Counted from the stretch's first letter, positions 34,482 through 44,157 are shown. The stretch is DNA of 64,000 bases from Buttiauxella ferragutiae (GCF_001654915.1 NZ_LXEQ01000047.1), one strand, 5' to 3'. The notes: generated by a model from the sequence alone, not told the origin. A program made the numbers and translations.

Positions 34482-34892
34482 ATGATGAAGATAAATGTCG
34501 AAACGCAGGTAGATGCACCTGTTGAGAAGGTTTGGCAGGCTTATATCGACCCGGAAGCCATCAAACAGTGGAATACGGCATCACCGGACTGGCATACGCC
34601 GACTGCAGCGGTAGATTTTCGGGAAGGCGGGCCATTCTCATTTCGGATGGAAGCCAAAGACGGCAGCATGGGATTTGATTTTGCAGGTGTCTACACCCGC
34701 ATCGTGCCGCATAAATTAATAGAATATAAGTTTGGCGATCGTGAAGCGAAGGTGGAGTTTACTCCAGCAGATAAGGGTGTCGACGTTCGTCTGGAATTCG
34801 ATCCTGATGGGCAATATCCCGTCGAGCATCAAAAGAGCGGTTGGCAGGCTATTCTGGATAATTTTGCACGTTATGTGGAAGCAAAAACATAA
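34482..34892 (+). CDS. SRPBCC/AHSA1-family protein
   Basis: The 136-residue protein belongs to the START-like AHSA1 group. It opens MMKINVETQVDAPVEKVWQA with the family FDAPVEKVWxA pattern and the WNTASPDWHTP segment, followed by beta strands (GPFSFRMEAKDG) and a C-terminal helix (GWQAILDNFARYVEA). Such proteins bind hydrophobic ligands in a central cavity; the ligand here is unknown. ATG 34482 and 34485 are both possible. It stands alone; E. coli has ycjD at about this place between fabI and sapF. Confidence 0.85.
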   Translation: MMKINVETQVDAPVEKVWQAYIDPEAIKQWNTASPDWHTPTAAVDFREGGPFSFRMEAKDGSMGFDFAGVYTRIVPHKLIEYKFGDREAKVEFTPADKGVDVRLEFDPDGQYPVEHQKSGWQAILDNFARYVEAKT

Positions 34893-35401
34893 CGTTTAAA
34901 AGGCTGACATCTTCACTTATCCGCCTTGCACAATGCGGTTGTAGGGTGGATAGGAGTACATCAATTGAGCCGTGTTCAATCATTTTGCAAAAATAAGTTA
35001 ACCCGCTAATTATAATGCAGTGATGCAAATGGATTTATATATTGTAAATACACGATGGTTAAAATACTTCACATTCGCAGATTTAATAAATTTGTCCTGG
35101 CTGTCTAAATAGACAGTATTCCCCCATTCGTTTTATGAGACCTGCATCTAATAAAATCCTATTTTCGTTACGCTGCTCACAAAACTATTATAACTAGTGA
35201 AATTTATTTTTGAATAAATCTCAATGGTTTTGTTGTGGCTTATTTATCCTGCTGAGGGATATAGTGTAAAAATAATTTGATATTGCTAATTTTAATAACA
35301 GGCACTCGTTCTGTGGCTTGTGTGATGTATTTTTCATGCCTGTTGTTATTCTGGAGTTGCCCTAACTTTGCATTGATTATTTTAATTCAGGAAGAAATAT
35401 A
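34893..35401. other. Intergenic region before the LamB-like porin
   Basis: This is a 509-bp AT-rich gap. Near its start, GTAGGGTGGATA (34941-34952) matches the start of the dispersed repeat at 60756, but the second half is missing. A perfect TATAAT stands at 35011-35016 with TTGCAA 20 bp upstream (34985-34990), far from the porin start. I found no convincing CRP site (one half-site TGTGA near 35320) and no small gene. Confidence 0.4.
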
Positions 35402-36739
35402 ATGAAGATAAAACTCTTACCCCTTGCTGTGTCCGTAGGACTTTCAGTACTCCCCTCAGTTGTATTTGCAAGTGAGGCTGCGGAGCCTGCATCTAAAAGC
35501 GTAGCTTTCACTGATCCACTTTCAGGTATTGATTTCTTTGGCTATTTTCGCTCAGGGATTGCCGGTGGAGAAAGTGGTTCGATGAACGAAGCTGTCGGTG
35601 GTAGTTTCCAGAAAAATAAACTAGGTCGTCTTGGTAACGAATTTGATACCTATGCCGAAATTGGCTTTGGTAAAGAGTTATATAATGCAGGTAGCCAATC
35701 TGTTTACATACAGACCATGATTAATATGTATGATGGCGACTCTAACAGTAATAATGGGGATAACCCATTTGGCTGGGAGAATCTGAATATGCAGTTCCGT
35801 AACTTCATGGGGTTTGATGAAACAACATGGGTCGGTATTCGCCAGTACAATAAATACAGCATCGATGCTAACGATTATTTTTTCTGGAATAAGACAAACG
35901 TTGGCGGCGGTATTGAAAAAATGTCGGTAGGGCAAGGGAAATTGTCAATAGCCGCGCTGCATCGTGATATTGAAGAAGATAATTCAATGGGAGCTGATGG
36001 CGATCTCGACAGTGTAGATATTGATGATTTAGTCGATTCCAACCAACTGGAATTGATGTATGACAGTCAGCCATTGTGGCGTGGCGCTAGCCTGGCTGTG
36101 GGCTATAAGTACCTCAATGCTGATGCCAGTGATGAGCAAATTCAGCATAACAACCATGATTATTCAGATGGTCAGACCGCTATGGTCATGTTGCAGCAGC
36201 AGGTCTTTGAGAAGGGTATCAACAATACCGTGGTGCAATATTATGCGGATGGTTCAGCTCTGCAAGGGGTCACCTTTGGCGCCGCTGATACATTGAACGG
36301 CACAGTGAAAAGTGGTAACGGATGGGCAATGCGTAACTATGGTGTAATTCCACTGGCTGAAGACTGGGATCTGAGTCATGCCATCAATTATGCAGCTGCC
36401 AACGATATTGAGCGGTGGGATGGCAAAAAAGGGGATGGTACAACAGTTTCCGCCAGTGCCAAAGTTACCTATCACTGGTCGGACTATACCCGCACCTATG
36501 TTGAGCTAGGTTACTTCGATGATGAGAAAACGGTGGATGGCACAAACTATGAACGTAGTGGTTCGAAGTACACCGTCGCTCAGGCGTTATCCTTCGGTCG
36601 AGACAAACCTGAACTACGTCTGTTCGCCAGTTATTTTGATAGCAGCACCGATAACTGGGATGATACTGGAAACGCCTTTGAAAACGGCCATTCCAGCGAC
36701 ACATGGGCGGTTGGTCTGCAAGCTAATGTATTCTGGTAA
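35402..36739 (+). CDS. LamB-type carbohydrate porin
   Basis: The 445-residue protein has a signal peptide (about 1-23, VVFASEA cleavage) and the maltoporin-family pattern GIDFFGYFRSGIAGG, NKLGRLGNEFDTYAEIGFG, FMGFDETTWVGIRQY and a terminal aromatic NVFW suited to outer-membrane insertion. By family it is an 18-stranded trimeric beta-barrel for sugar uptake. It lacks several LamB regions and is too divergent to assign maltodextrin. No sugar transport or hydrolase gene is adjacent, so the substrate is open. It is convergent with sapF. Confidence 0.88.
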   Translation: MKIKLLPLAVSVGLSVLPSVVFASEAAEPASKSVAFTDPLSGIDFFGYFRSGIAGGESGSMNEAVGGSFQKNKLGRLGNEFDTYAEIGFGKELYNAGSQSVYIQTMINMYDGDSNSNNGDNPFGWENLNMQFRNFMGFDETTWVGIRQYNKYSIDANDYFFWNKTNVGGGIEKMSVGQGKLSIAALHRDIEEDNSMGADGDLDSVDIDDLVDSNQLELMYDSQPLWRGASLAVGYKYLNADASDEQIQHNNHDYSDGQTAMVMLQQQVFEKGINNTVVQYYADGSALQGVTFGAADTLNGTVKSGNGWAMRNYGVIPLAEDWDLSHAINYAAANDIERWDGKKGDGTTVSASAKVTYHWSDYTRTYVELGYFDDEKTVDGTNYERSGSKYTVAQALSFGRDKPELRLFASYFDSSTDNWDDTGNAFENGHSSDTWAVGLQANVFW

Positions 36740-36755
36740 CAAGAATATTTGAACC

Positions 36756-36788
36756 GCGGGCAACGTAGAAAATTCTGCAGTTGCCCGC
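36756..36788. terminator. Hairpin between the porin gene and sapF
   Basis: GCGGGCAAC (36756-36764) pairs with GTTGCCCGC (36780-36788) around an A/T-rich loop that can itself pair (TAGAA with TTCTG). It lies between convergent genes. Neither flank has a clean T tract. Confidence 0.6.
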
Positions 36789-36846
36789 AATATCGCGTCA
36801 TACGCTCATAAATACACTTCAATTAATAGCCTGGTTTGGGATAACT

Positions 36847-37653
36847 TTACCGATCTTTGCGCCACGCATCGGCCGTCAGCGCTTCGCCAAAGTGGCTGGC
36901 AATCAGGCGCTTAGTCAAATCGTGGAGCGGGGAGGCGAGAACATCGGCTGTACTACCGCGTTCCACAACTTCACCCTGGTGTAACACCATCACCTGGTCG
37001 CTGATATGTTTCATCATGCCAATGTGCTGAGTCACGTAGATGTAGGCAATTCCCTGTTTTTCCTGCAATTCCAGCATCAGGTTAATGAGCTGCGAACGCA
37101 TTGACATATCAAGTGACGCCAGCGCTTCATCGGCAATAATGACTTTCGGACGCAAAATTAATGCGCGGGCCAAACCCAAACGCTGCTTTTGCCCTGGGGC
37201 GAGCATGTGGGGGTAATAACTGGCGTGGTCGGGTAGCAACCCGACCATTCTGAGAGTCTCGATAATCTGCTTATGGCGCGCTTCCGGCTCAAGGTTAGTA
37301 TTCAGGCGCAGTGGGAAATCAAGAATCTGCGAAATGCGTTGGCGAGGATTCAGCGAAGTACTGGGATCCTGGAAAATCATACGAATATGCTGGCTACGGT
37401 AGGTATAGTCGCCGTAATGCAGCAAATGGTCGTCAATCAACACTTCACCTGTCGTTGGCTCAATCATTCCTGCGAGCATTTTTGCCAGCGTGGATTTACC
37501 TGAGCCATTTTCGCCAATGATTGCCAGCGTTTGCTTTTCACGCAAAGTGAAACTCAATGGTTTTACCGCGTCAACGTGCTGACGACGGAACAGGCCAGTT
37601 CGGTAACGAAACGTTTTACTTAAATTGCGGACTTCGAGCAGCGTTTCGACCAT
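36847..37653 (-). CDS. sapF: Sap ABC transporter, ATP-binding protein SapF
   Basis: SapF is one of two ATPases of the SapBCDF inner-membrane transporter, tied to putrescine export in E. coli and to antimicrobial-peptide and potassium-uptake phenotypes in other enterobacteria. From ATG 37653 (MVETLLEVRNLSKTF) it has 268 residues, the E. coli length. Walker A is IGENGSGKST; LAPGQKQRLGLARAL holds a signature-like motif and VIIADEALASLD the Walker B. The start overlaps the sapD stop (TAATG). An upstream in-frame ATG at 37734 is inside sapD and rejected. Confidence 0.96.
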   Translation of the reverse strand: MVETLLEVRNLSKTFRYRTGLFRRQHVDAVKPLSFTLREKQTLAIIGENGSGKSTLAKMLAGMIEPTTGEVLIDDHLLHYGDYTYRSQHIRMIFQDPSTSLNPRQRISQILDFPLRLNTNLEPEARHKQIIETLRMVGLLPDHASYYPHMLAPGQKQRLGLARALILRPKVIIADEALASLDMSMRSQLINLMLELQEKQGIAYIYVTQHIGMMKHISDQVMVLHQGEVVERGSTADVLASPLHDLTKRLIASHFGEALTADAWRKDR

Positions 37654-38645
37654 TACTGACTCTCCATATTCAGCGGGAAGTGGCAGGCATAAAGATGTGT
37701 TTTTGCCCCGGTCAGGCGTGGCGTTTCGATACACTCACGTTGTGCATAAGGGCAACGTGGCCCGAGCCGGCAGCCCATCGGCAAGTGTTCCAGTAACGGG
37801 ATAGCGCCGGGCATGGTATTCAGGCGGCTTTTATGCGGCATTGAGCTGCCAAAGTCAGGGATCGCCCGGATAAGCGCCTGAGTATAAGGGTGATGCGGCG
37901 TGGCAATCAGCTCTTCACTGGTTGCGCTTTCCACGGTTTGCCCACAGTACATCACGTTAATTTTATCCGCCCACTGGCTCAACATCTGCAAGTCGTGGCT
38001 TATCAGCAAAATCGTCGTGTTGTTGTACTGATTCAAACGTGTCAGTAATTTGAAAATCTGCAATTGCGTGGTGGGTTCCATGGCATTTGTTGGCTCATCG
38101 GCAATCAACAAACGCGGCTGGTTTGCCAGCGCAATGGCAATCATGACTTTCTGGCATTCACCGTCCGTCAGTTCGTAGGGATAACTGCGCATCGCATCTT
38201 TGTGATCTTTAATCCCGACGCGATGCAACAGTTCGATGGCGCGACGTTTACGCCAGCCAAAACGTTTCCACCAGCGACCCTTAAAGGTCCAGCCTGGGAT
38301 ATTTTGCATCAGCTGGCGACCCACGCGCTCTGAGGGATCAAGGCAAGATTGGGGTTCCTGGAAGATCATCGAAACGTTATGGCCAACCAGACGTCGGCGC
38401 TCTCGTCCGCTCAGCCGTAACAAATCAATATCATCAAAACGCATACGGTCTGCCGTGACGCGCCAGTTGTCCTTTGTGACACCGCAAATGGCTTTTGCAA
38501 TCAGGCTCTTGCCCGAGCCTGATTCACCCACCAGGCCGCGAATTTCCCCTTCGTTGAGGGTCATACTGACGCGGTCGACGGCTTTGACCCAACCTTCGGA
38601 GGTCATAAACTCGATGGTCAGATTTCGGATATCAAGTAATGGCAT
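37653..38645 (-). CDS. sapD: Sap ABC transporter, ATP-binding protein SapD
   Basis: The 330-residue ATPase equals E. coli SapD. It shows Walker A VGESGSGKSLIAKAI and the Walker B LLIADEPTNAMEP. The C-terminal oligopeptide/dipeptide-transporter extension contains GCRLGPRCPYAQREC. In E. coli SapD also supplies ATP-binding function to the Trk potassium system. The gene lies within sapABCDF, one base from sapC and overlapping sapF by one base. Confidence 0.96.
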   Translation of the reverse strand: MPLLDIRNLTIEFMTSEGWVKAVDRVSMTLNEGEIRGLVGESGSGKSLIAKAICGVTKDNWRVTADRMRFDDIDLLRLSGRERRRLVGHNVSMIFQEPQSCLDPSERVGRQLMQNIPGWTFKGRWWKRFGWRKRRAIELLHRVGIKDHKDAMRSYPYELTDGECQKVMIAIALANQPRLLIADEPTNAMEPTTQLQIFKLLTRLNQYNNTTILLISHDLQMLSQWADKINVMYCGQTVESATSEELIATPHHPYTQALIRAIPDFGSSMPHKSRLNTMPGAIPLLEHLPMGCRLGPRCPYAQRECIETPRLTGAKTHLYACHFPLNMESQ

Positions 38646-39536
38646 TTATTGCACCCCCGCATTTATTGCGCGGCGTAGTCCGTCGCCCAGCAGGTTGACC
38701 AGAAGTACACTTACCATGATAGCCCCTCCGGGCAACATGACGGTCCACGGAGCCACATAAATCAGCTCCAGTGCATCACCCAGCATTGCGCCCCATTCCG
38801 GCGACGGAAGCTGTGCACCCAAATCGAGAAAACCTAGCGCAGCAATATCCAGAATGGCCATCGACAACGCACGGGTGATTTCTGTAATCAGAATGGCGGC
38901 GGTATTAGGCATCACCGCGAACCACAGAATATTAAGCGTTGATGCGCCATCCAGACGAGCGGCAACCACGTAATCTTTTTCCAGCTCGTCATGTACGGCG
39001 CTATAGACTGAACGTACCATGCGCGGCAGCAGCGCCAGCCAGACTGCAAACATGGCGTGAACCAGATGTGGGCCGACAAACGCCACCACAATGATTGCCA
39101 GCAATAGGGTAGGAATCGACAGCAATGTATCGAGAATGTGGTTCATCACCGCAGAGCGCAGCCCATGAGTAGAACCAGCAAAAACACCCAAAACAATGCC
39201 GAATACAGCGGCAGCCAACGTCACAACAAACGCGCCACCGACCGTCGGCGCGGCACCGCTTAATAAACGGCTTAATACATCGCGCCCAAGGTCATCAGTT
39301 CCCAGGAAGAACGACACGTCGCCATAGCGCGACCAGGACGGCGGTAACAACTGATAACCGAGGAATTGCTGGTCGATGCCATAAGGTGCAAAAACGCTAC
39401 CGAATACACACAACAGCACCAGCGCCCCACAGCCATACAGGCCAATCATCGCTGTGGTGTCGCCGTAAAATTTTCGCCAGGTCAGTCGCAGTGTGCTCGG
39501 CGGGCGTTTCTCGCGATAGACGCTATCGTAAGGCAT
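38646..39536 (-). CDS. sapC: Sap ABC transporter, permease SapC
   Basis: This 296-residue DppC-type permease has an N-terminal helix, a periplasmic loop, and about five further membrane segments. The EAA-like loop is AARLDGASTLNILWFAVMPN. Its start lies inside the end of sapB (14-base overlap), pointing to translational coupling. Confidence 0.95.
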   Translation of the reverse strand: MPYDSVYREKRPPSTLRLTWRKFYGDTTAMIGLYGCGALVLLCVFGSVFAPYGIDQQFLGYQLLPPSWSRYGDVSFFLGTDDLGRDVLSRLLSGAAPTVGGAFVVTLAAAVFGIVLGVFAGSTHGLRSAVMNHILDTLLSIPTLLLAIIVVAFVGPHLVHAMFAVWLALLPRMVRSVYSAVHDELEKDYVVAARLDGASTLNILWFAVMPNTAAILITEITRALSMAILDIAALGFLDLGAQLPSPEWGAMLGDALELIYVAPWTVMLPGGAIMVSVLLVNLLGDGLRRAINAGVQ

Positions 39537-40488
39537 ACCATTCCTTATGTGTCAGTGGGTTAGCCATAGCACCCAAAATATCGGAGATAACATTCACGAT
39601 GATAACCAATGAACCGATGACCATCACGCCAGCAGAAATGGCCGTGTAGTCTTGTTGACGAATGGCATTTATCAGCCAACGCCCAAGCCCCGGCCAACTG
39701 AACACCACTTCGGTGATCATTGCCAGCGTTAACATGGTTGAAAATTGTAAGCCGAGACGGGGGATAACCGGTGGCAGCGCATTGTGTAATACGTGTCGAT
39801 GCAGGATTGTCAGGCGCGATAATCCGCGAGTGGCGGCCGCTTTAATGTAATTTTGGTCGAATACGTCAATGGTGCTGATGCGCATTAAACGCACCACCTC
39901 GGTGGTGGGGGCGACTGCAAGTGTCACTACCGGCAAAATCATATGGCGGATGGCACTCATAATCATCTCGTCGCGATATGGCGAGTCCGACAACCAGGCG
40001 TCAACTAATGCAAAACCGGTGACAGACTTCACTTCATAGAGTAAATCGAAACGCCCGGAGACAGGCAGCCAGCCTAACGTCAGTGAGAAAAACATCGTCA
40101 GCAATAGTGCAAACCAGAATACGGGAATCGAAAAGCCAACCAGAGCCAGCGCACTGATCAGCCTGTCCTGCCATTTGTTGTGCATGATACCAGCCAGCAT
40201 CCCCACCGGAATACCGATGAGCAAAGCCAGGCCGAAAGCGAGCAAACAGAGCTCCATCGTAGCCGGGAAGACCAGGCTCAACTGTTCGTTAATCGACTGA
40301 CCATTAATGCTCGATACGCCAAAGTCCCAGTCCAGAATACTTTCAAACCAGAACACCCACGCGTTCCACAGCGACGCGCCTTGTAATGGTGCGTGCGGGG
40401 TAAAGTAGTTGAGGCTAAAGCCAATAAGTGTCAGAAAAAACAGCGTCACCAGCAGCAGCAGCAGGCGGCGCAGGGTATAGATGATCAT
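39523..40488 (-). CDS. sapB: Sap ABC transporter, permease SapB
   Basis: The 321-residue DppB-type permease equals the E. coli length. It starts MIIYTLRRLLLLLVTLFFLT with the first membrane helix and has the EAA-like loop YIKAAATRGLSRLTILHRHV. It overlaps the sapA stop by four bases. Confidence 0.95.
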   Translation of the reverse strand: MIIYTLRRLLLLLVTLFFLTLIGFSLNYFTPHAPLQGASLWNAWVFWFESILDWDFGVSSINGQSINEQLSLVFPATMELCLLAFGLALLIGIPVGMLAGIMHNKWQDRLISALALVGFSIPVFWFALLLTMFFSLTLGWLPVSGRFDLLYEVKSVTGFALVDAWLSDSPYRDEMIMSAIRHMILPVVTLAVAPTTEVVRLMRISTIDVFDQNYIKAAATRGLSRLTILHRHVLHNALPPVIPRLGLQFSTMLTLAMITEVVFSWPGLGRWLINAIRQQDYTAISAGVMVIGSLVIIVNVISDILGAMANPLTHKEWYALR

Positions 40489-42137
40489 GGTTTTTTCACC
40501 TCAACATTTTCACGGGATACACCCGCAAACGATGCGTTACCAAACGGACTTAGCACCAGGCCTTTAATGTCGTAGCGATAGGCTTGCAGGCGCAGCGATG
40601 ATGCCAGCGGTAATACCGGCAACTGTTGGGCGAGAATATCCTGCGCTTCACGATAAGCCTCAATACGTGACGCCAGTTCTTGAGAAGACAGCGCTTTTTG
40701 CAGGACTTCATCAAATTTAGGATCACACCAGCGAGCATAGTTGGTCTGTGAACGAATCGCCGCGCAACTTAGCATTGGGCGGAAGAAGCTATCCGGGTCG
40801 TTACTGTCAGTCGCCCAACCTGCCAGCGTGAGATCGTGGTTCATGTCCATCAAACGCGCTTCCTGGAAGCGGCCTTCGACTGGCACGATAATGACTTTCA
40901 CGCCAATTTGCGCCATATCTGCCTGAATAAGCTCTGCGGTTTTCAACGGACTCGGGTTCCATGCCTGCGAACTGGTGGGCACCCACAAGCGTAATTCCAG
41001 ATTGTTAAGCCCCAGAGCTTTTAACTGCTGACGAGCTTTGGCGGGATTGTATTCGGTGATTTTGGAATCGCTGTCATAAGCCCATGATGCACGCGGCAAA
41101 ATAGACGCAGCAGTTTCAGCAGTGCCGTAATAAATAGATTGCATCAGACGCTGGTTATTAATCGCCAGCGCCAGCGCATGGCGCACTTCAGGATTATTCA
41201 ATGGCGCTTTATTGGTATTGAAAGCCAGATAGGCAATGTTCATGCCTGGACGTAAAGTCAGTCGCAAACGCGGGTCATCACGCAATATGGTCAACTGACT
41301 GGCGGCAGGATAGGCGAGAACATCACATTCCCCGGTGATCAGTTTAGATAAACGTCCTGTGCCCCCAGAACCCAAGTCCAACACTACCTGCGGCATTAAT
41401 GGTACACCGCGCCAGAACTTAGGGTGACGAGCCAGGCGAATATATTGTCCGGAACGAAATTCGCTCACCTGGAATGGCCCGGTGCCAACAGGTTCGCGAT
41501 CCATCATCTCTTTTCGATCGGCTTTGGTCAGTTGCGCTGCGTATTCCGCAGACATGACGGATGCGTAATGAGTCGCCATGTGCCACAGGAACGACGCATC
41601 AGGTTTCTCAAGGCGGAACTCAACGGTATTGTTATCCAGTTTACGGATGCTTTTTACCGCGTCTGGGAACTGGAGGCTGTCAAAATAAGGGTAGTTACCC
41701 CCGTTGACGTTGTGCCATGGGTGGTCGCGATTAAAAACACGCTGGAAACTGAATACCACATCATCGGCATTGAGTGCGCGAGTGGGTTTAAACCACGGAG
41801 TGGTCTGGAACTGCACGTTTGGGCGTAAATGGAAGCGGTAAGTGGCACCGTTATCCAGCACTTCCCAGCTTTCTGCTAACTCGGACACCAGGCGGTAAGT
41901 ATATGGATCGACATCCAATAATCGGTCATATAACTGTGCGGCAAGGGTGTCGACAGTCAAACCACCGCTCGCCATCTGCGGATTAAAGGTATTGACCTGA
42001 CCGCTGACACAATAAACAAATCCGCTGTTACGGATATCTGCTGGTTTTTGGACAGGTGTTTCAGCTGGCGGTGCAGCAAAAGCTACGCCACTCAGGCAGC
42101 TCACTGCCAGTAACAGGGAAGATACAATTGCGCGCAT
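40485..42137 (-). CDS. sapA: Sap system periplasmic binding protein SapA
   Basis: SapA is a peptide-binding-family (SBP class 5) periplasmic protein. From ATG 42137 it has 550 residues (E. coli 547), with a signal peptide ending LSGVAFAAP and the family segments DIRNSGFVYCVSGQVNTFNP and SWEVLDNGATYRFHL. In Salmonella and Haemophilus SapA binds antimicrobial peptides and haem; in E. coli it is dispensable for putrescine export. An in-frame ATG at 42197 is rejected since it would bury the signal peptide. sapA is only 156 bp from pspF; the E. coli puu genes are not here. Confidence 0.95.
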   Translation of the reverse strand: MRAIVSSLLLAVSCLSGVAFAAPPAETPVQKPADIRNSGFVYCVSGQVNTFNPQMASGGLTVDTLAAQLYDRLLDVDPYTYRLVSELAESWEVLDNGATYRFHLRPNVQFQTTPWFKPTRALNADDVVFSFQRVFNRDHPWHNVNGGNYPYFDSLQFPDAVKSIRKLDNNTVEFRLEKPDASFLWHMATHYASVMSAEYAAQLTKADRKEMMDREPVGTGPFQVSEFRSGQYIRLARHPKFWRGVPLMPQVVLDLGSGGTGRLSKLITGECDVLAYPAASQLTILRDDPRLRLTLRPGMNIAYLAFNTNKAPLNNPEVRHALALAINNQRLMQSIYYGTAETAASILPRASWAYDSDSKITEYNPAKARQQLKALGLNNLELRLWVPTSSQAWNPSPLKTAELIQADMAQIGVKVIIVPVEGRFQEARLMDMNHDLTLAGWATDSNDPDSFFRPMLSCAAIRSQTNYARWCDPKFDEVLQKALSSQELASRIEAYREAQDILAQQLPVLPLASSLRLQAYRYDIKGLVLSPFGNASFAGVSRENVEVKKP

Positions 42138-42293
42138 AAGTTTTTGAGTTTTCACGGGTGATAGCCAAAGTGTATCGTACTCTTGAGGGCTTCCCAAAAT
42201 ATGTCAGGCTATTTTGCTTTTTTTATAATCAATGCCGGTAAAAAAGGCCGGGCGATGTTGTTTTTTACAGCGTTTTGATGGCAAAGCTGCTCC

Positions 42294-43274
42294 TTATTCA
42301 GGTTGAACAACGTCGTGCTTTTTAAGCAGTGCACGTAATTGATGGTAAGTCAGCCCCAGTAAATCGGCGGCCTTGCGCTGGTTATATTTCGCCTGTTGTA
42401 AGCTTTTTTCCAGTAACTCCTTTTCCTGCTGATTTTGCCAACCACGCAAATCCATCGGTAATGTGGGTAGTGTTTCATCGTGATACAGCACAGCAACCGA
42501 CTGCCGCGCAAACGGATCGAGGATCACTTCATCAACGGGCTCATCGCTGGTACCGTGGCGATACATCGAACGCTCTACCACATTTTTTAATTCCCGAATA
42601 TTGCCAGGCCAGCCGTAATTAAGCAGCGTTAGCTGTGCTTGCTCAGTAAACCCCGGGAATAGGGGAAGCTGTAACTCTCGGCACATTTGAATGGCAAAAT
42701 GCTCGGCCATTAACATGATATCGGGCTGGCGCTCGCGCAGCGGGGGCAGTTTGACCACATCAAAGGCAAGACGATCAAGTAAATCGGCGCGGAATTTACC
42801 CTCTTCGGCAAGTTTAGGCAGATCAGCATTAGTGGCACAAACCAGCCGTACATTGACTTGCAACGGTTGGCTACCGCCGACACGCTCCAGTTCGCCATAC
42901 TCCACTACGCGCAGCAATTTTTCCTGCACCATCATCGGCGCGGTCGCCAGTTCATCCAGAAACAACGTGCCGCCATCGGCTCGTTCAAAACGTCCCGGAT
43001 GGCGTTTTTGCGCGCCGGTAAAAGCGCCAGCTTCATGTCCAAAAAGCTCAGAGTCGAGCAAGTTATCATTCAGCGCGGCGCAGTTAAGTGAAATAAACGG
43101 CCCTTGCCAACGACGCGACAGGAAGTGTAGACGGTTAGCAATTAGCTCTTTGCCGGTGCCGCGTTCGCCAATCACTAACACCGGTTTTTCCAGCGGAGCC
43201 AGACGGGAGACTTGCTCCAGCACTTCAAGGAAACTGTTTGCCTCGCCGATCAGGTTATCTTTGCTATCTGCCAT
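42294..43274 (-). CDS. pspF: Phage-shock operon activator PspF
   Basis: PspF is a sigma54 enhancer-binding protein made only of an AAA+ domain and a DNA-binding helix-turn-helix. It is held inactive by PspA. From ATG 43274 (MADSKDNLIGEANSF) it has 326 residues (E. coli 325). Walker A GERGTGKE, the sigma54-contact loop GAFTGA, Walker B GGTLFLDELA and the Fis-type helix YNQRKAADLLGLTYHQLRAL are visible. It is divergent from pspA, whose sigma54 promoter is at 43374-43389. Confidence 0.96.
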   Translation of the reverse strand: MADSKDNLIGEANSFLEVLEQVSRLAPLEKPVLVIGERGTGKELIANRLHFLSRRWQGPFISLNCAALNDNLLDSELFGHEAGAFTGAQKRHPGRFERADGGTLFLDELATAPMMVQEKLLRVVEYGELERVGGSQPLQVNVRLVCATNADLPKLAEEGKFRADLLDRLAFDVVKLPPLRERQPDIMLMAEHFAIQMCRELQLPLFPGFTEQAQLTLLNYGWPGNIRELKNVVERSMYRHGTSDEPVDEVILDPFARQSVAVLYHDETLPTLPMDLRGWQNQQEKELLEKSLQQAKYNQRKAADLLGLTYHQLRALLKKHDVVQPE

Positions 43275-43373
43275 GATTAAATTAACCAATAGTTAGTGAA
43301 TTTAACCACTATATACGTTGTGGCTAGCGAGTCAAATTTAATCATTTCTATTAAAATCAATAAAATAAAAAGT

Positions 43374-43389
43374 TGGCACATCACTTGCA
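43374..43389 (+). promoter_or_regulatory. Sigma54 promoter of pspABCD
   Basis: TGGCAC (43374-43379), five bases, then TTGCA (43385-43389) match the -24/-12 sigma54 consensus (TGGCAC-N5-TTGCW). It sits about 60 bp before pspA, and the AT-rich upstream stretch to the pspF start has room for the PspF and IHF sites known in E. coli. Confidence 0.9.
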
Positions 43390-43447
43390 ATATTCATTTC
43401 GTGCAGGGTGCCAGGCACCTGAAATAATGACTAAAGAGGATTGAATT

Positions 43448-44119
43448 ATGGGTATTTTTTCTCGTTTTGCCGACATCGTGAATGCCAACATCAACTCGCT
43501 GCTTGAGAAAGCAGAAGATCCGCAGAAGCTAGTACGCCTGATGATTCAGGAAATGGAAGATACATTGGTTGAAGTGCGTTCCACTTCTGCGCGTGCGCTG
43601 GCCGAAAAGAAACAGCTCTCCCGTCGTGTAGAACAAGCGACGGCACAGCAAGCTGAATGGCAGGAAAAAGCGGAACTGGCGCTGCGTAAAGATAAAGAAG
43701 ATCTGGCGCGTGCGGCATTAATTGAAAAGCAAAAAATGACCGACATGATTGCTACCCTGGAAGATGAAGTAGTACATGTTGATGAAACACTGGCGCGTAT
43801 GAAAAAAGAGATCGGTGAGCTTGAGAACAAACTCAGCGAAACCCGCGCGCGCCAGCAGGCACTCACACTGCGTCATCAGGCCGCTTCTTCTTCCCGTGAT
43901 GTTCGTCGCCAGTTAGACAGTGGAAAGATCGACGAAGCAATGGCCCGTTTTGAATCCTTTGAGCGCCGTATTGACCAAATGGAATCAGAAGCGGAAAGCC
44001 ACAGTTTTGGCAAACAGAAAAACCTCGACTCACAGTTTGCTGAACTGAAAGCTGACGACGAAATCAGCGAACAACTGGCGGCGCTGAAAGCTAAAATGAA
44101 CAACCAGGATCGTGGGTAA
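43448..44119 (+). CDS. pspA: Phage shock protein A
   Basis: PspA is an ESCRT-III-like coiled-coil protein that binds and inhibits PspF and, under envelope stress, assembles on the inner membrane to limit proton leak. The 223-residue protein (E. coli 222) begins with the amphipathic helix MGIFSRFADIVNANINSLLE. Long coiled coils cover about residues 25-190 (VEQATAQQAEWQEKAELALR onward). A stem-loop follows its stop (44125-44157). Confidence 0.97.
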   Translation: MGIFSRFADIVNANINSLLEKAEDPQKLVRLMIQEMEDTLVEVRSTSARALAEKKQLSRRVEQATAQQAEWQEKAELALRKDKEDLARAALIEKQKMTDMIATLEDEVVHVDETLARMKKEIGELENKLSETRARQQALTLRHQAASSSRDVRRQLDSGKIDEAMARFESFERRIDQMESEAESHSFGKQKNLDSQFAELKADDEISEQLAALKAKMNNQDRG

Positions 44120-44124
44120 TTAAC

Positions 44125-44157
44125 TGACTGCGGCGTCGGGAAACGGCGCCACAGTCA
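44125..44157 (+). other. Intercistronic stem-loop between pspA and pspB
   Basis: TGACTGCGGCG (44125-44135) pairs with CGCCACAGTCA (44147-44157), with one mismatch in eleven positions and an 11-base loop. No T tract follows. Placed directly after pspA, it could protect the pspA mRNA 3' end or reduce read-through, fitting the higher need for PspA than PspB/C. Confidence 0.65.

Noticed and set aside
35310..35345. CRP site before the porin
   Set aside because: Only one half (TGTGA) is good; the second half does not match TCACA.
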